The position numbers and the translations under genes are program-made. Positions 1 through 8,597 of a stretch of DNA of 64,000 nucleotides are shown piece by piece. Position 1 is the first letter of the stretch, and every line of letters starts with the position of its first letter. The DNA lies in assembly GCF_002258315.1 (NCBI RefSeq), contig NZ_NOYD01000014.1, positions 124,001-188,000 on the forward strand, read 5' to 3'. The stretch comes from Rhodococcus sp. 06-462-5. GTDB taxonomy: Bacteria > Actinomycetota > Actinomycetes > Mycobacteriales > Mycobacteriaceae. The notes beneath the pieces were generated by a model. That model saw only the letters and a program-made list of their open reading frames with translations, made no database searches and was not told the DNA's origin.

Positions 1-1
1 C

Positions 2-886
2 TACGGGCACGGTACGACGGGTGTGCTCGAGGCCTGTGGGCCGTCGAGGTACGCCAACCTTCTCGGCAGTGCCCCCATCGTGGCGGCGCTGGTGCTCAAC
101 GGCTACGCCGTTGCGATGACCGACTACCAGGGCCTCGGGCTCGGCGGGTCGTATCACCCGTACCTGGACTCGAAGACGTTCGGCTACAACATGATCGATG
201 CCGTCCGTGCGGCCAGGAACTTCATGCCCACCCTGAGTTCGCGGTGGGCTGCCTACGGTGTCTCGCTCGGTGGCATGGCGGCCTGGGCGGCCAGCGACCG
301 CAATGCCGAGTACGGGGGCGGGCTCGAGCTGGTGGGCACCGCGGCGATGGTGCCGGTGTCGGACATGTCCGGCTTGGCCGATGCTGCCGCGAATCAGACT
401 CTGACGCGGGCCCAGTACCCGCTGCTGATGTACGCGCTGCACACGTTGGCGATCAGTCATCCCGAGATGAACCTCGACGACTACCGATCCGGGTTGGCGC
501 GGGAGCGGTGGGACGACTTCATGGAGTGCGTACCGCCGAAGTCCGACGACGTGCCCGGTCTCCTGGCGGGCCTGCAAGCTTCCGACCTGACCCCCGTCAG
601 CGTCGAAGCGACGGATCGTCTACGCGGATACCTGGCGGATATGGCTCTGCCGCAGCAGCGTTCGTCGACACCACTGTTGGTGATGTACGGCAGCGAGGAC
701 GATCTGATTCTCGAACCGTGGACCGAGAAAGCGTTGCAGCGCGCGTGTGATTCCGGAGACCTCGTTGAATACGAGCTGCATCAGGGCGAGGGTCACGGCA
801 ATCTGGACAGCAGTCGGTCGCTGCCGTGGGTCAAGGGCATGTTCGCCGGCCAACGACCGGTGAACACGTGCGAGCTGAATCGATGA
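2..886 (+). CDS. Secretory lipase (LIP family), 5'-truncated by window edge
   Basis: This is the C-terminal part of an alpha/beta-hydrolase of the actinobacterial secretory lipase (LIP) family; the reading frame is open through the left edge, so the N-terminus and signal peptide lie outside. The visible product begins YGHGTTGVLE, which matches the equivalent segment of the paralogues at 1581 and 4110. The nucleophile elbow reads YGVSLGGMA (G-x-S-x-G), followed by a probable catalytic Asp in YGSEDDLI and a His in GEGHGNLD. The elbow differs from the GGSQGG of both paralogues, which suggests a somewhat different specificity. It overlaps the next gene by four bases (ATGA), so it is translationally coupled to a Wzz-like gene. 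By family it would hydrolyse acyl esters outside the cytoplasm; the substrate is unknown. Confidence 0.9.
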   Translation, partial: YGHGTTGVLEACGPSRYANLLGSAPIVAALVLNGYAVAMTDYQGLGLGGSYHPYLDSKTFGYNMIDAVRAARNFMPTLSSRWAAYGVSLGGMAAWAASDRNAEYGGGLELVGTAAMVPVSDMSGLADAAANQTLTRAQYPLLMYALHTLAISHPEMNLDDYRSGLARERWDDFMECVPPKSDDVPGLLAGLQASDLTPVSVEATDRLRGYLADMALPQQRSSTPLLVMYGSEDDLILEPWTEKALQRACDSGDLVEYELHQGEGHGNLDSSRSLPWVKGMFAGQRPVNTCELNR

Positions 887-1584
887 TCGCACCCACGGGT
901 GTGCCGACCCTCAAAGATTACGGCCGTATTCTGTTGTCCGGCTGGGCATTGATCCTGGCCGCTGCGATTCTGTCGGCGGGCACCGGGTGGTTGGCGACGC
1001 AGTTGGTCGAGCCCACGTACACCGCAGCGTCTCGGGTGTTCGTCACCGCGCCCGGTCCCACGTCGCCCAAGAACTCGCTCGACGGCAACCGTGGGTCACT
1101 GGTTCGCGTCGAATCGTATGTGGTGTTGGCAACGGGCGAGCAGGTGTTGCGCCGGGTCATCGCCTCGCAGGGGTTGGCCGTCGAACCCGACGAGCTGAAG
1201 AACGACATCACGGTGGTGCCCACTCCGGGATCCGCCCTGATGGAGATCTCGGTGGTGAACTCGAACGCCGAGCTGGCTCGGGACATCGCCAATTCTGTTG
1301 CAGTGCAGCTCAGCAAGCTCGTGGGTGAGATCGACCTGGGTGCCGACGGAGCGGTGTCGGCGGTGACGCTCGTCGACGCGGCCACCACTCCCGATTCGGT
1401 CACCACACCCAAGCCGACGAGCAACATGATTCTGGGGGGAGTGATGGGCGCGATCGTGAGCAGTGTGCTGGTTCTGGCCTTCGGAATTGCACGCGACTCG
1501 ATCGACCATCGCGATCAAGTGGAGAACATCGTGAAGCAGGCGACCGCGGCCAAGCGGACGCCTGCCACAGAGGGGGTCCGATGA
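883..1584 (+). CDS. Wzz-type chain-length determinant-like membrane protein, no kinase domain
   Basis: A 233-aa protein with the layout of polysaccharide co-polymerases: a short cytoplasmic N-terminus, a membrane helix at about residues 19-39, an extracytoplasmic domain, and a second helix near residues 183-203 followed by a short basic tail. The segment after helix 1 (EPTYTAASRVFVTAPGP) and the motif NAELARDIANSVAVQL correspond to conserved parts of the other Wzz proteins in this window. No Walker motifs or tyrosine cluster are present, so it cannot be a BY-kinase itself and could act as a CapA-like adaptor. The start at 883 is chosen over an upstream in-frame start because it forms an ATGA overlap with the preceding lipase; the stop overlaps the next lipase in the same way. 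Being sandwiched between lipase genes is unusual. Confidence 0.85.
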   Translation: MIAPTGVPTLKDYGRILLSGWALILAAAILSAGTGWLATQLVEPTYTAASRVFVTAPGPTSPKNSLDGNRGSLVRVESYVVLATGEQVLRRVIASQGLAVEPDELKNDITVVPTPGSALMEISVVNSNAELARDIANSVAVQLSKLVGEIDLGADGAVSAVTLVDAATTPDSVTTPKPTSNMILGGVMGAIVSSVLVLAFGIARDSIDHRDQVENIVKQATAAKRTPATEGVR

Positions 1585-2825
1585 CACTGTCTCGAAAGCG
1601 CAGAGTGAGCCGAGCGGGCGGTGCCTGCGCACTGGCCTTGATCATGGTGACGTCGGGGTGCGCCTCCGACGATCCGCCTGCCGATCCGTACTCGGTGTCG
1701 CAATCCGCGGCGTTCGGTGCCACGCTCGACGCCGATTACGGTGAAGCCGGCCCCGGTTCGCTCGAGAGTGCGCAGCAATTGCTGACCATCGATCGCCGGG
1801 TCAGTGCGGTCTCCTCGGTCGCCGCGCGGGTGGTCTACTCGTCCACCTCCGGCGTGGACGGTTCGCCGCAGCGCGTCTCGGGCACGATCTTCGCGCCGGA
1901 AGGCACTCCGCCCGAGGGCGGTTGGCCGATCATCGCGTACGGCCACGGCACCACCGGTGTGCTCGAGGACTGCGCACCGTCGACCGATCCCGAGTTGCTC
2001 GGCAGCTCGCAGATCGTCGCAGCGCTGGTGCGTTCCGGAAATGTCGTCACGGTGTCGGACTACCAGGGGCTGGGCCTCGAGGGTTCGTATCATCCCTATC
2101 TCGACGCCCGTACCGTCGGCAACAACCTCATCGACTCGGTACGCGCTGCCCGCAAGCTGATACCCGAGGCCTCCACCAAGTGGGCGGCGTTCGGCGGGTC
2201 CCAGGGCGGCCAGGCATCCTGGGCCGCAAACGAACTCGCAGGTAGCTACGGCGAAGGCGTCGACCTGGTCGGCTCGGTCAGCTTGGTACCGGCGGCCGAT
2301 ATGGTCGGTCTGGCGGAAGCCGCCGCCACCGGCACCCTCACCGACGATCAGAAGCCGCTGCTGCAGTGGGTTCTGGTCGGCCTCGCCCAGTCTCACCCCG
2401 AACTGGACCTGGACGACTATCGCAGGGGCATCGTCGCCGAGAAGTGGGACGAGCTCTCGGCGTGCGGCGGCGTTCTCGCTGCCGACCGCACGTCCCTGGC
2501 AGCGCAGATCAGCGACGACGATCTGCGTCCGGCAACCCCCGAGGCGACGGCGAAGCTCGCGGACTACCTGCGGGAGATGAGCTTGCCGATGGCTCCGGCC
2601 GCTGCACCGATGCTGGTTCTCTACGGCGGCAAGGACACGCTGATCTCGCAGTCGTGGACCGAGGCCGCCATCTCGGCCGGCTGCGCCAACGGGGACTCCA
2701 TTCAATCTGTGCTCCAACCGAATTCCGGTCACGCAGACATCGACGGTGCTGCTGCGTTCGGATGGCTCGAAGACCGGTTCGCCGGTGCCGACGCCATCAG
2801 CTTCTGCCCGCCTCCTGCGCCATGA
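1581..2825 (+). CDS. Secretory lipase-family lipoprotein
   Basis: A 414-aa protein with a basic N-terminus, hydrophobic segment and lipobox VTSGC (lipidated Cys27), so it is predicted to be a lipoprotein on the outer face of the membrane. The alpha/beta-hydrolase signature is complete: GGSQGG with Ser207, a probable Asp352 in GGKDTLI, and His384 in NSGHADIDG. It is a paralogue of the flanking lipases. The ATG lies in an ATGA overlap with the Wzz-like gene and has a GGGGGT ribosome site just upstream. Its stop overlaps an in-frame ATG of the acyltransferase that follows, so the lipase, Wzz and acyltransferase genes appear to be one transcription unit. The family hydrolyses acyl esters; action on acylated surface polysaccharide or lipid is inference from location. 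Confidence 0.92.
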   Translation: MTLSRKRRVSRAGGACALALIMVTSGCASDDPPADPYSVSQSAAFGATLDADYGEAGPGSLESAQQLLTIDRRVSAVSSVAARVVYSSTSGVDGSPQRVSGTIFAPEGTPPEGGWPIIAYGHGTTGVLEDCAPSTDPELLGSSQIVAALVRSGNVVTVSDYQGLGLEGSYHPYLDARTVGNNLIDSVRAARKLIPEASTKWAAFGGSQGGQASWAANELAGSYGEGVDLVGSVSLVPAADMVGLAEAAATGTLTDDQKPLLQWVLVGLAQSHPELDLDDYRRGIVAEKWDELSACGGVLAADRTSLAAQISDDDLRPATPEATAKLADYLREMSLPMAPAAAPMLVLYGGKDTLISQSWTEAAISAGCANGDSIQSVLQPNSGHADIDGAAAFGWLEDRFAGADAISFCPPPAP

Positions 2826-2842
2826 CCTTGGAGAAGGTACCC

Positions 2843-4105
2843 ATGACCGCCACACCCGACAGCACTGCGACCGCCGCCACCGCGGTCGCCGATACCGGTA
2901 CCAAGCGACCTGCCCGCCTCGTCGGGCTCGACGGTCCCCGCGGATTCGCCTGCCTGTGCGTGCTCGCCGTGCACGTCGGCGGACATTATTCGCCGCAGAC
3001 CGTCCTGACCTACAAGCTCGGCGTGCTGGGGCAGGGGTTGATCTTCTTCTTCGCGCTGTCGGGCTTTCTGATCTTCCTCCCGATGGTACGAAAACTGTTC
3101 GCAGGCAAACCGATGCCGAACAACGTCAGCTACGCGATGCATCGGCTGCTGCGAGTGTTCCCGGCGTACCTGTTCATCTTCCTGTTCGCCAACTTCGTGA
3201 TGCGTGCGGTGTTCGTGGAGAACGCTGCTGTGGCCGAACAACATTTCACCGACAACGGTCTGGGCATCCTCACCGATCCGTTGACGCTGGTGGCCAATCT
3301 GACGCTGGTGCACACCTACATTCCGAGCATGATCCAGACCGGCATCAACCCGTCGTGGTCGTTGTCGCTGGAATTCGCGTTCTACATCGCACTACCGCTG
3401 CTGACGAGTATCGCCTTCTTCCTGCGCAAGCGAACGTCCATCTCGGCACCGGTGCTGGCGTTGATCCCGGTGGTGATCATGTTCGTCATCGGAATCACCG
3501 GAAAGCTGTACACCGCCTCGCGCGTGGGGCCGTCGGGCATCACCGATCCGAAGTTGCTGGAATGGGGACCCAACGAGATCGCGGTGCTCAGCCGTAGCTT
3601 CTGGTCGCTGGCAGACAATTTCACGTACGGGATGCTGGCGGCGGTGGTGTTCGTCGCGATCGACAACGGAATTCTCAGGGGTGCGATCGTCACCCGGATG
3701 CGGTGGTGGACGGGCATCGCGATGATCCCCACCGCGGTGATCTCACTGATGTTGATCGACGTCAACTCGCGCTGGCAGACATCCACCGTGTCGTTCGGAT
3801 CGGCGCTGCTCATTCTGTTCATCATCGTGCCGCTCGCACGCGGCGAGCGGTCCAAGTTGGCCGAACGAGCCGACTGGGCGCCACTGAGCTACGTGGGCAT
3901 GATCTCGCTCAGCGTCTACCTGTGGCACTTTCCCATCCTGATCATGTTGGGGCGCTTCGGATGGATGGCAGGCGACAGCCCGTTGGGACTACTGCGGAAC
4001 TTCGTGCTGGTGAGCGCGGTGAGCATCGCGTTCGGTGCGGTGACGTACCGATTCATCGAGAAGCCGTCGCTGACCTACGCGCGTAGATTCAAGGCGAGCA
4101 AATAG
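2843..4105 (+). CDS. Membrane acyltransferase, acyltransferase-3 family (OafA-like, no SGNH domain)
   Basis: A polytopic membrane protein of about 420 aa. The N-terminal block LDGPRGFACLCVLAVHVGGH contains the conserved Arg and the His expected in acyltransferase-3 proteins, and LIFFFALSGFLIFLPMV is the typical second helix region. About ten hydrophobic segments follow, ending with SVYLWHFPILIMLGR, a family hallmark. Such proteins transfer acetyl or other acyl groups to sugars or lipids across the membrane. The ATG at 2843 is preceded by GGAGAAGG at good spacing; an in-frame ATG at 2822 overlaps the lipase stop and is the alternative. It lies between two secretory lipases, which suggests a paired add-and-remove acylation scheme, though no substrate can be read from the sequence. 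Confidence 0.9.
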   Translation: MTATPDSTATAATAVADTGTKRPARLVGLDGPRGFACLCVLAVHVGGHYSPQTVLTYKLGVLGQGLIFFFALSGFLIFLPMVRKLFAGKPMPNNVSYAMHRLLRVFPAYLFIFLFANFVMRAVFVENAAVAEQHFTDNGLGILTDPLTLVANLTLVHTYIPSMIQTGINPSWSLSLEFAFYIALPLLTSIAFFLRKRTSISAPVLALIPVVIMFVIGITGKLYTASRVGPSGITDPKLLEWGPNEIAVLSRSFWSLADNFTYGMLAAVVFVAIDNGILRGAIVTRMRWWTGIAMIPTAVISLMLIDVNSRWQTSTVSFGSALLILFIIVPLARGERSKLAERADWAPLSYVGMISLSVYLWHFPILIMLGRFGWMAGDSPLGLLRNFVLVSAVSIAFGAVTYRFIEKPSLTYARRFKASK

Positions 4106-4109
4106 ATTC

Positions 4110-5327
4110 ATGCACATCGTCCGTAGGCTCGCCGCGCCGCTGGCGCTCCTCCCTCTGCTCGCGGGATGCGCCGTGGTGGTTCCGCTCGGCGGCCAGGCGC
4201 AGGGGGCGGTGGCGTCGGTGATCCGTGGTTCCGATCCGGAGCCGATGGACATCGCGAACCCGGGTACCGGAAGCGGCTCGATCGTGAGTGCCGAGACGAT
4301 GCCGAATCTGCCGCTGCCGGTGCGGATGTCGGGTATCGAAGCCGCAAAGGTGGTGTACCGCTCGGTGCAACCGGGTGTGGGCGAGCGCGAGGTATCGGGC
4401 ACGGTGTTCACCCCGTCCGGTGATGCGCCCGAGGGTGGGTGGCCCGTCATCTCCTACGCCCACGGAACCACGGGTATCGAGCAGGCCTGCGCGCCGTCGA
4501 GATCGGCGTCGTTGCTGGGGGCATCGGCGCTCGTACAGGGTTACACCGCAGCCGGATTCGCGGTCGCCATCACCGACTACGAGGGACTCGGACATCCGGG
4601 CAACCATGCCTACCTGGACAACATCACCGCCGGCTACGACGTGATCGATGCCGTACGGGCATTGCGTACGGTCTTTCCCGATGTGGGTCCGCGGTGGGCT
4701 GCGTTCGGTGGTTCGCAGGGCGGCGGTGCTGCCTGGGCGGCGAACGAACTCGCCGATTCCTACGCGCCGGAGCTGGATCTGGTCGGTGCGGTGGCTCTGG
4801 CACCCACCGCGAACATGGTGGGCCTGGTGGACAAGGCGGTGGCGGGCACGTTGACCGAGGACCAGGGACCGGTGCTGCAGTGGATTCTCGAATCACTCGC
4901 TCGACGTGACGAGAATCTGAACCTCGACGACTACCGCAGCGGCAACGCCGAGCGGGATTGGGACACGCTCACCCAGTGCACGCTGGACAAGGCGGGTGCG
5001 CGCACCGATGCGGCGAAGAGGCTCGGTAGCAAAGACTTTGCCCCCGAGTCCCCCGCGGCGGCTGCGGCGCTGCGTGAGGAGCTGACCCGGATGGCTCTGC
5101 CGAGGGGGCCGGCGTCGGCACCGATGTTGGTGGCGTACGGAGATGCCGACACCTACATAGACGTGGCGTGGACCGATGCGGCATTGCAGTCGGCATGCGA
5201 ACTGGGCGATGTCATCACCATCGACCGGCAGTCCGGGCGGGGGCACGGGGATGTGAACGGCGACGCCGTCAATCAGTGGATAGGGGATCGTTTCGCCGGG
5301 GTACCGGCTCAGAACGACTGCACGTGA
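4110..5327 (+). CDS. Secretory lipase-family lipoprotein
   Basis: A 405-aa third member of the lipase group. It has a lipoprotein signal with lipobox LLAGC (Cys20), the nucleophile elbow GGSQGG (Ser202), a probable acidic residue in YGDADTYID and a His in GRGHGDVNG. It starts four bases after the acyltransferase stop and its own stop overlaps a possible GTG of the next gene, so it continues the same operon. It shares the conserved block around ISYAHGTTGIEQACAPS with the other two lipases, so the three most likely arose by local duplication. Function by family is extracytoplasmic ester hydrolysis; whether the target is the polysaccharide made nearby, a mycolate or an external lipid is not shown. 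Confidence 0.92.
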   Translation: MHIVRRLAAPLALLPLLAGCAVVVPLGGQAQGAVASVIRGSDPEPMDIANPGTGSGSIVSAETMPNLPLPVRMSGIEAAKVVYRSVQPGVGEREVSGTVFTPSGDAPEGGWPVISYAHGTTGIEQACAPSRSASLLGASALVQGYTAAGFAVAITDYEGLGHPGNHAYLDNITAGYDVIDAVRALRTVFPDVGPRWAAFGGSQGGGAAWAANELADSYAPELDLVGAVALAPTANMVGLVDKAVAGTLTEDQGPVLQWILESLARRDENLNLDDYRSGNAERDWDTLTQCTLDKAGARTDAAKRLGSKDFAPESPAAAAALREELTRMALPRGPASAPMLVAYGDADTYIDVAWTDAALQSACELGDVITIDRQSGRGHGDVNGDAVNQWIGDRFAGVPAQNDCT

Positions 5328-5341
5328 GTAGGGGGAGCGTC

Positions 5342-6175
5342 GTGGGCTTGCGCAAGGATCTGACGGTACGGGCGAAGGATGTCATCAAGAGGCGGCTCGG
5401 ACGAGGCATTCCGGTGGAGCCGTTCGACGAGCCGTATCTTGTTGTTGCCGTGCTGGGGCAGTCCAATGCGCACGGTGCCGGCGTCGGATTGGACAGGGTC
5501 GGTCTGGATGCGCCGCATCCACGGGTGCATCAGTGGGCGGCCTCGGGTCGGTCGAAGAACACCATCGTGGCGGGGAGCAATCCTCTGTTTCACGAAGTAC
5601 CCTCCAAGGCAGTTGGATTCGGCCCCACCTTTGCCGCGCACCTCGCCGATACGACGGGTAGGCCGGTACTGCTGGTTCCGTATGCGCGCGGCGACTCGGC
5701 GTTCGCGCGGGTCAACGGCATCTCCTGGGATCCGGCCGACACCGGTGCCCGAGTCAACCTGTTCTGGAATGCGATGCAGCGCATCAGGACCGGGCTGGCG
5801 ACCAAGTCTGGTAACGAGCTCGTTGCAGTGCTGTGGCATCAAGGTGAGAGTGACGTGCCGTTGACGTCGGGGCCGGTGTATGCCGAGAAGCTCGACTCGG
5901 TGATCGACACCGTGCGTGCCGAGTTCGGCAACGTGCCGTTCGTCATCGGGCAGATCGTGCCGGACGAGATCGAATCGGGGGATGCGAACTACGCCGTCAT
6001 CGACGCGGTTCATGCCGATACGCCCCGGCGCAGGAAGGGTGTCGTCTTCGTGTCGGGCCCGGAGGGAATGTACAACAGCGAGACCGAGAAGATTCATTAC
6101 AACGCGGCAGGGCAACGGGAATTGGGTCGACGTATGTGGGAGGCCTACCAGGGCATGGCTCGAACTGCCGAGTAG
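5342..6175 (+). CDS. SGNH-fold carbohydrate esterase, sialate O-acetylesterase-like (SASA/CE6)
   Basis: A protein of about 277 aa with the SASA/CE6 block pattern: VLGQSNAHGAG (nucleophile Ser in GQSN), a middle block LLVPYARGDSA, VLWHQGESDV (the HQGE block), and a C-terminal HYNAAGQRELG carrying the probable catalytic His. These enzymes remove acetyl groups from sugars. No clear signal peptide is seen at the chosen start. GTG 5342 is preferred because GGGGGAG lies six bases upstream; GTG 5324, overlapping the lipase stop, is the alternative and adds six residues. It ends the acyl-editing operon, which fits a role in trimming O-acetyl groups of a polysaccharide or its repeat unit. Cytoplasmic versus exported location remains open. 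Confidence 0.85.
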   Translation: MGLRKDLTVRAKDVIKRRLGRGIPVEPFDEPYLVVAVLGQSNAHGAGVGLDRVGLDAPHPRVHQWAASGRSKNTIVAGSNPLFHEVPSKAVGFGPTFAAHLADTTGRPVLLVPYARGDSAFARVNGISWDPADTGARVNLFWNAMQRIRTGLATKSGNELVAVLWHQGESDVPLTSGPVYAEKLDSVIDTVRAEFGNVPFVIGQIVPDEIESGDANYAVIDAVHADTPRRRKGVVFVSGPEGMYNSETEKIHYNAAGQRELGRRMWEAYQGMARTAE

Positions 6176-6204
6176 GAAAACTAGTGCCAGGGATTCCCCG
6201 GTCG

Positions 6205-6717
6205 TCAGCTCTGTCGGCGGAGGGGCGACACAATTCGGTCGACCTCGGTGGCGATGTCGGTGCCGTTGCGGCCGGTCATCCCGGTGATTGCCTTGCGCGC
6301 CCCATCGCGTTCGTCCGGGCAGTAGTCGTATCCGTACATGGCAATGGCTCCGTATGTCACGGATCCCATGTCGCCCTCCCAACCGGCGATCGCTCCGGAC
6401 GAGTCCCGCCAGTCGCCGGGCACGGTGTAGCTGATCTTGTATTTGGTGTCGATCGGGATCGGGTCGCCCTCGGACACTTCGTTCTCGGGTGGCGGGAATT
6501 CCATCGAGGGGAAGCCTGGCGGCGGTCCCACGCGCGTGGACGTCGGTGCGGTCGATCCCGTCGGCTGTAGCGCAGTGGTGGTCGTGGTCGTGGCGGGTCT
6601 CGCGACTCCCTGGTGCGAGTCCGGTGCTTGCGGCCCTAGCTTGGGCAGCAGAAGACCCACCGCCAGAAACAACCCCAGCAACGCCGCGACGCGCAGCAGA
6701 CGCATTTCGAGACTCAC
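6205..6717 (-). CDS. Small anchored extracytoplasmic protein of unknown function
   Basis: A 170-aa protein with a hydrophobic N-terminal segment (about residues 7-24, RLLRVAALLGLFLAVGLLL) that lacks a lipobox Cys, so it is either a signal anchor or a signal peptide. A Thr/Pro-rich linker with a run of six Thr follows, then a compact domain with ISYTVPGDWRDSSG, YGYDYCPDERDG and GMTGRNGTDIATEVDR. I do not recognise the family with confidence. The GTG at 6717 has GGGGA at good spacing; an ATG at 6705 is possible. It converges on the esterase gene with a 29-base gap and is transcribed away from the region upstream of the first sugar transferase gene. Its C-terminus ends soon after the last recognisable motif, so a shortened copy is possible. 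Confidence 0.65.
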   Translation of the reverse strand: MSLEMRLLRVAALLGLFLAVGLLLPKLGPQAPDSHQGVARPATTTTTTALQPTGSTAPTSTRVGPPPGFPSMEFPPPENEVSEGDPIPIDTKYKISYTVPGDWRDSSGAIAGWEGDMGSVTYGAIAMYGYDYCPDERDGARKAITGMTGRNGTDIATEVDRIVSPLRRQS

Positions 6718-7039
6718 AACGCTTCCCCGGAGTCGTCACACGTTAGCACCCCGGTATCGGTCCCTCGTTCGACCGACAGTGCTTGACACATGACGTGGAT
6801 GTGGCACTAATAGGTGGTCGAGAATGACCGGAATGGGGGCTTCCGAAGAATTCGGCAACGCGGTGGACGCGTCTGGTTAATGCAGTAGAAACATGTAACG
6901 ACCTGCGGGTTCGTGTCGATCAACATATCGTTACCAAGTGACACAATAAGTACGAAAAGATAATCTTCACGACGGGGTGGCACGGAGCTGTGCCGATCAC
7001 GCAGGGGTTCGGCAACGCGTAAGTACCGAGGGGAAACAA
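6718..7039. promoter_or_regulatory. Divergent intergenic region with inverted repeat and boxes shared with the 38-kb wzz promoter
   Basis: This 322-base AT-richer stretch separates two divergent genes and holds no convincing gene. It contains GTAACGA (6895-6901) and its exact inverse TCGTTAC (6928-6934). ATGTAACGA (6893-6901), AGTGACAC (6937-6944) and AGTACGAAAA (6949-6958) recur in the same order upstream of the Wzz-kinase gene at 38092 (38026-38034, 38046-38053, 38063-38072). A GAGGGG ribosome site at 7029-7034 decides the GTG start at 7040. Confidence 0.5.
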
Positions 7040-8545
7040 GTGTCAGTCAGCGATCTGGAAGCGCAGAGTTCGGTTGTCTCGCGGCGTGACGCACGACGGT
7101 TGCGCAGATTTACATCGCGTCGTGAATGGGAGACGCACTACACCGAGGGACTCCGTGTCACCGACACGGTGGTCGTTCTCGGCGCGGTGACGGTTGCGCA
7201 GATCATCCGCTTCGGCGACATCGATTTTCGTGAACCGTGGTCCATCATCGGCTACTTCGGGATATCCGGAGTACTCGCAATTCTGTGGCTGGCGTTTCTC
7301 GCCATCTTCCGCACCCGCTCACCGCGGGTGATCGGCAACGGCTCGGAGGAGTACCGCCGCATCGTGTCGGCCACGTTCCGGCTCTTCGGAACCATCGCGA
7401 TCCTCTCCCTGTTGTTCCGTCTGGACATCGCCCGTCTGTATCTCGCGATCGCGCTGCCCGTCGGCCTGGTCGGACTTCTGCTGAGTCGGTGGGTATGGCG
7501 AAAAGTAGTGTCACGCAAGCGTGCTCGTGGCGGATACCAGACCTCGGTGCTCATCGTCGGCAGTCGGAGCTCGGCTCTGGCCATGGCCAAGTCGTTCGAG
7601 CGCTCTCCCGAGGCCGGCTACAGCGTGGTCGGCATCTGCCTACCCAACTACGAGCCCGGTAACGACACGTCCTTCACCATCGACGGCGTCGAGATTCCGG
7701 TGCTCGGTGACGAGCACAGTGTGGTCGAGGCCATCGAGACCTCCGGCGCAGATACGGTCGCCGTCACCGCCACCGAACACATCGGCCATCACGGACTGCG
7801 AAAGATGGTGTGGGACCTGGAGAAGAAGAAGGTCGACCTCGTCGTGTCGCCCGGAGTGGTGGACGTCGCGGGTCCGCGTCTGGTGATGCGTCCGGTGGCG
7901 AACTTTCCGCTCATCCATGTCGAGAAGCCGCAGTACAACGGCGCGAAGCGATTCGGCAAGACGGCGTTCGACTTCCTGTTCGCCGCCTCGATTCTGCTGC
8001 TGATTTCTCCGGTCCTGCTCACGCTCGCCGCAATCATCAAGCTCACCAGCAAGGGCGCGATCTTCTACAAGTCCGAGCGAATGGGTATCGACGGCAAGCC
8101 TTTCCAGATGATCAAGTTCCGCAGCATGGTGCAGGACGCAGACAAGCGAGTGCAGGAGCTGGCCGCCCTCAACGAAGGGGCAGGCGGGGTGTTGTTCAAG
8201 ATGCGAGACGACCCACGGGTCACCCGGGTGGGCAAGGTGATGCGCAAGTTCAGCCTCGACGAGCTGCCGCAGTTCGTCAACGTGCTCAAGCGCGAGATGA
8301 GTGTGGTGGGTCCGCGGCCGCCGCTGCGTAGCGAAGTGGAAACGTACGACGGTGAAGTGCGTCGTAGGCTGCTCGTCAAGCCCGGCATCACCGGGTTGTG
8401 GCAGGTGAGTGGCCGATCGGACCTGTCGTGGGAGGAGAGCGTTCGCCTCGATCTCTCGTACGTCGAGAACTGGTCCATGACAGGGGATCTGCTCATCATC
8501 GCCAAGACCGCGGTCGCAGTTCTCAAGAGTGACGGCGCGTACTAG
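7040..8545 (+). CDS. Initiating polyprenyl-phosphate sugar-phosphate transferase (PHPT), copy 1
   Basis: A 501-aa integral membrane enzyme that by family moves a hexose-1-phosphate from a UDP-sugar onto undecaprenyl phosphate, the first step of Wzy-dependent polysaccharide synthesis. The N-terminal third has four to five membrane helices, followed by a Rossmann-like cytoplasmic region (SVLIVGSRSSALAMAKSFE), another helix near residue 315, and the C-terminal bacterial sugar transferase domain. Landmarks of that domain are KSERMGIDGKPFQMIKFRSM, FSLDELPQFVNVLKREMS, VGPRPPL and KPGITGLWQVSGRS. GTG 7040 is chosen for its GAGGGG site; an earlier in-frame ATG at 6977 lacks one. It is closely similar to the copy at 10914, including the C-terminal DGAY. 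Sugar specificity cannot be read directly. Confidence 0.95.
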   Translation: MSVSDLEAQSSVVSRRDARRLRRFTSRREWETHYTEGLRVTDTVVVLGAVTVAQIIRFGDIDFREPWSIIGYFGISGVLAILWLAFLAIFRTRSPRVIGNGSEEYRRIVSATFRLFGTIAILSLLFRLDIARLYLAIALPVGLVGLLLSRWVWRKVVSRKRARGGYQTSVLIVGSRSSALAMAKSFERSPEAGYSVVGICLPNYEPGNDTSFTIDGVEIPVLGDEHSVVEAIETSGADTVAVTATEHIGHHGLRKMVWDLEKKKVDLVVSPGVVDVAGPRLVMRPVANFPLIHVEKPQYNGAKRFGKTAFDFLFAASILLLISPVLLTLAAIIKLTSKGAIFYKSERMGIDGKPFQMIKFRSMVQDADKRVQELAALNEGAGGVLFKMRDDPRVTRVGKVMRKFSLDELPQFVNVLKREMSVVGPRPPLRSEVETYDGEVRRRLLVKPGITGLWQVSGRSDLSWEESVRLDLSYVENWSMTGDLLIIAKTAVAVLKSDGAY

Positions 8546-8554
8546 TAGCGCCGA
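8534..8554 (+). terminator. Putative hairpin terminator after PHPT copy 1
   Basis: A perfect 6-bp stem, CGGCGC (8534-8539) and GCGCCG (8549-8554), encloses a 9-base loop and overlaps the stop codon of the sugar transferase. No T-tract follows, which is common in actinobacteria. It may end or attenuate transcription before the small gene at 8598. Confidence 0.4.
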
Positions 8555-8597
8555 CGCTCACCCTGCGGACGGTCGGTTTTGTTCGTACCATGACGCA

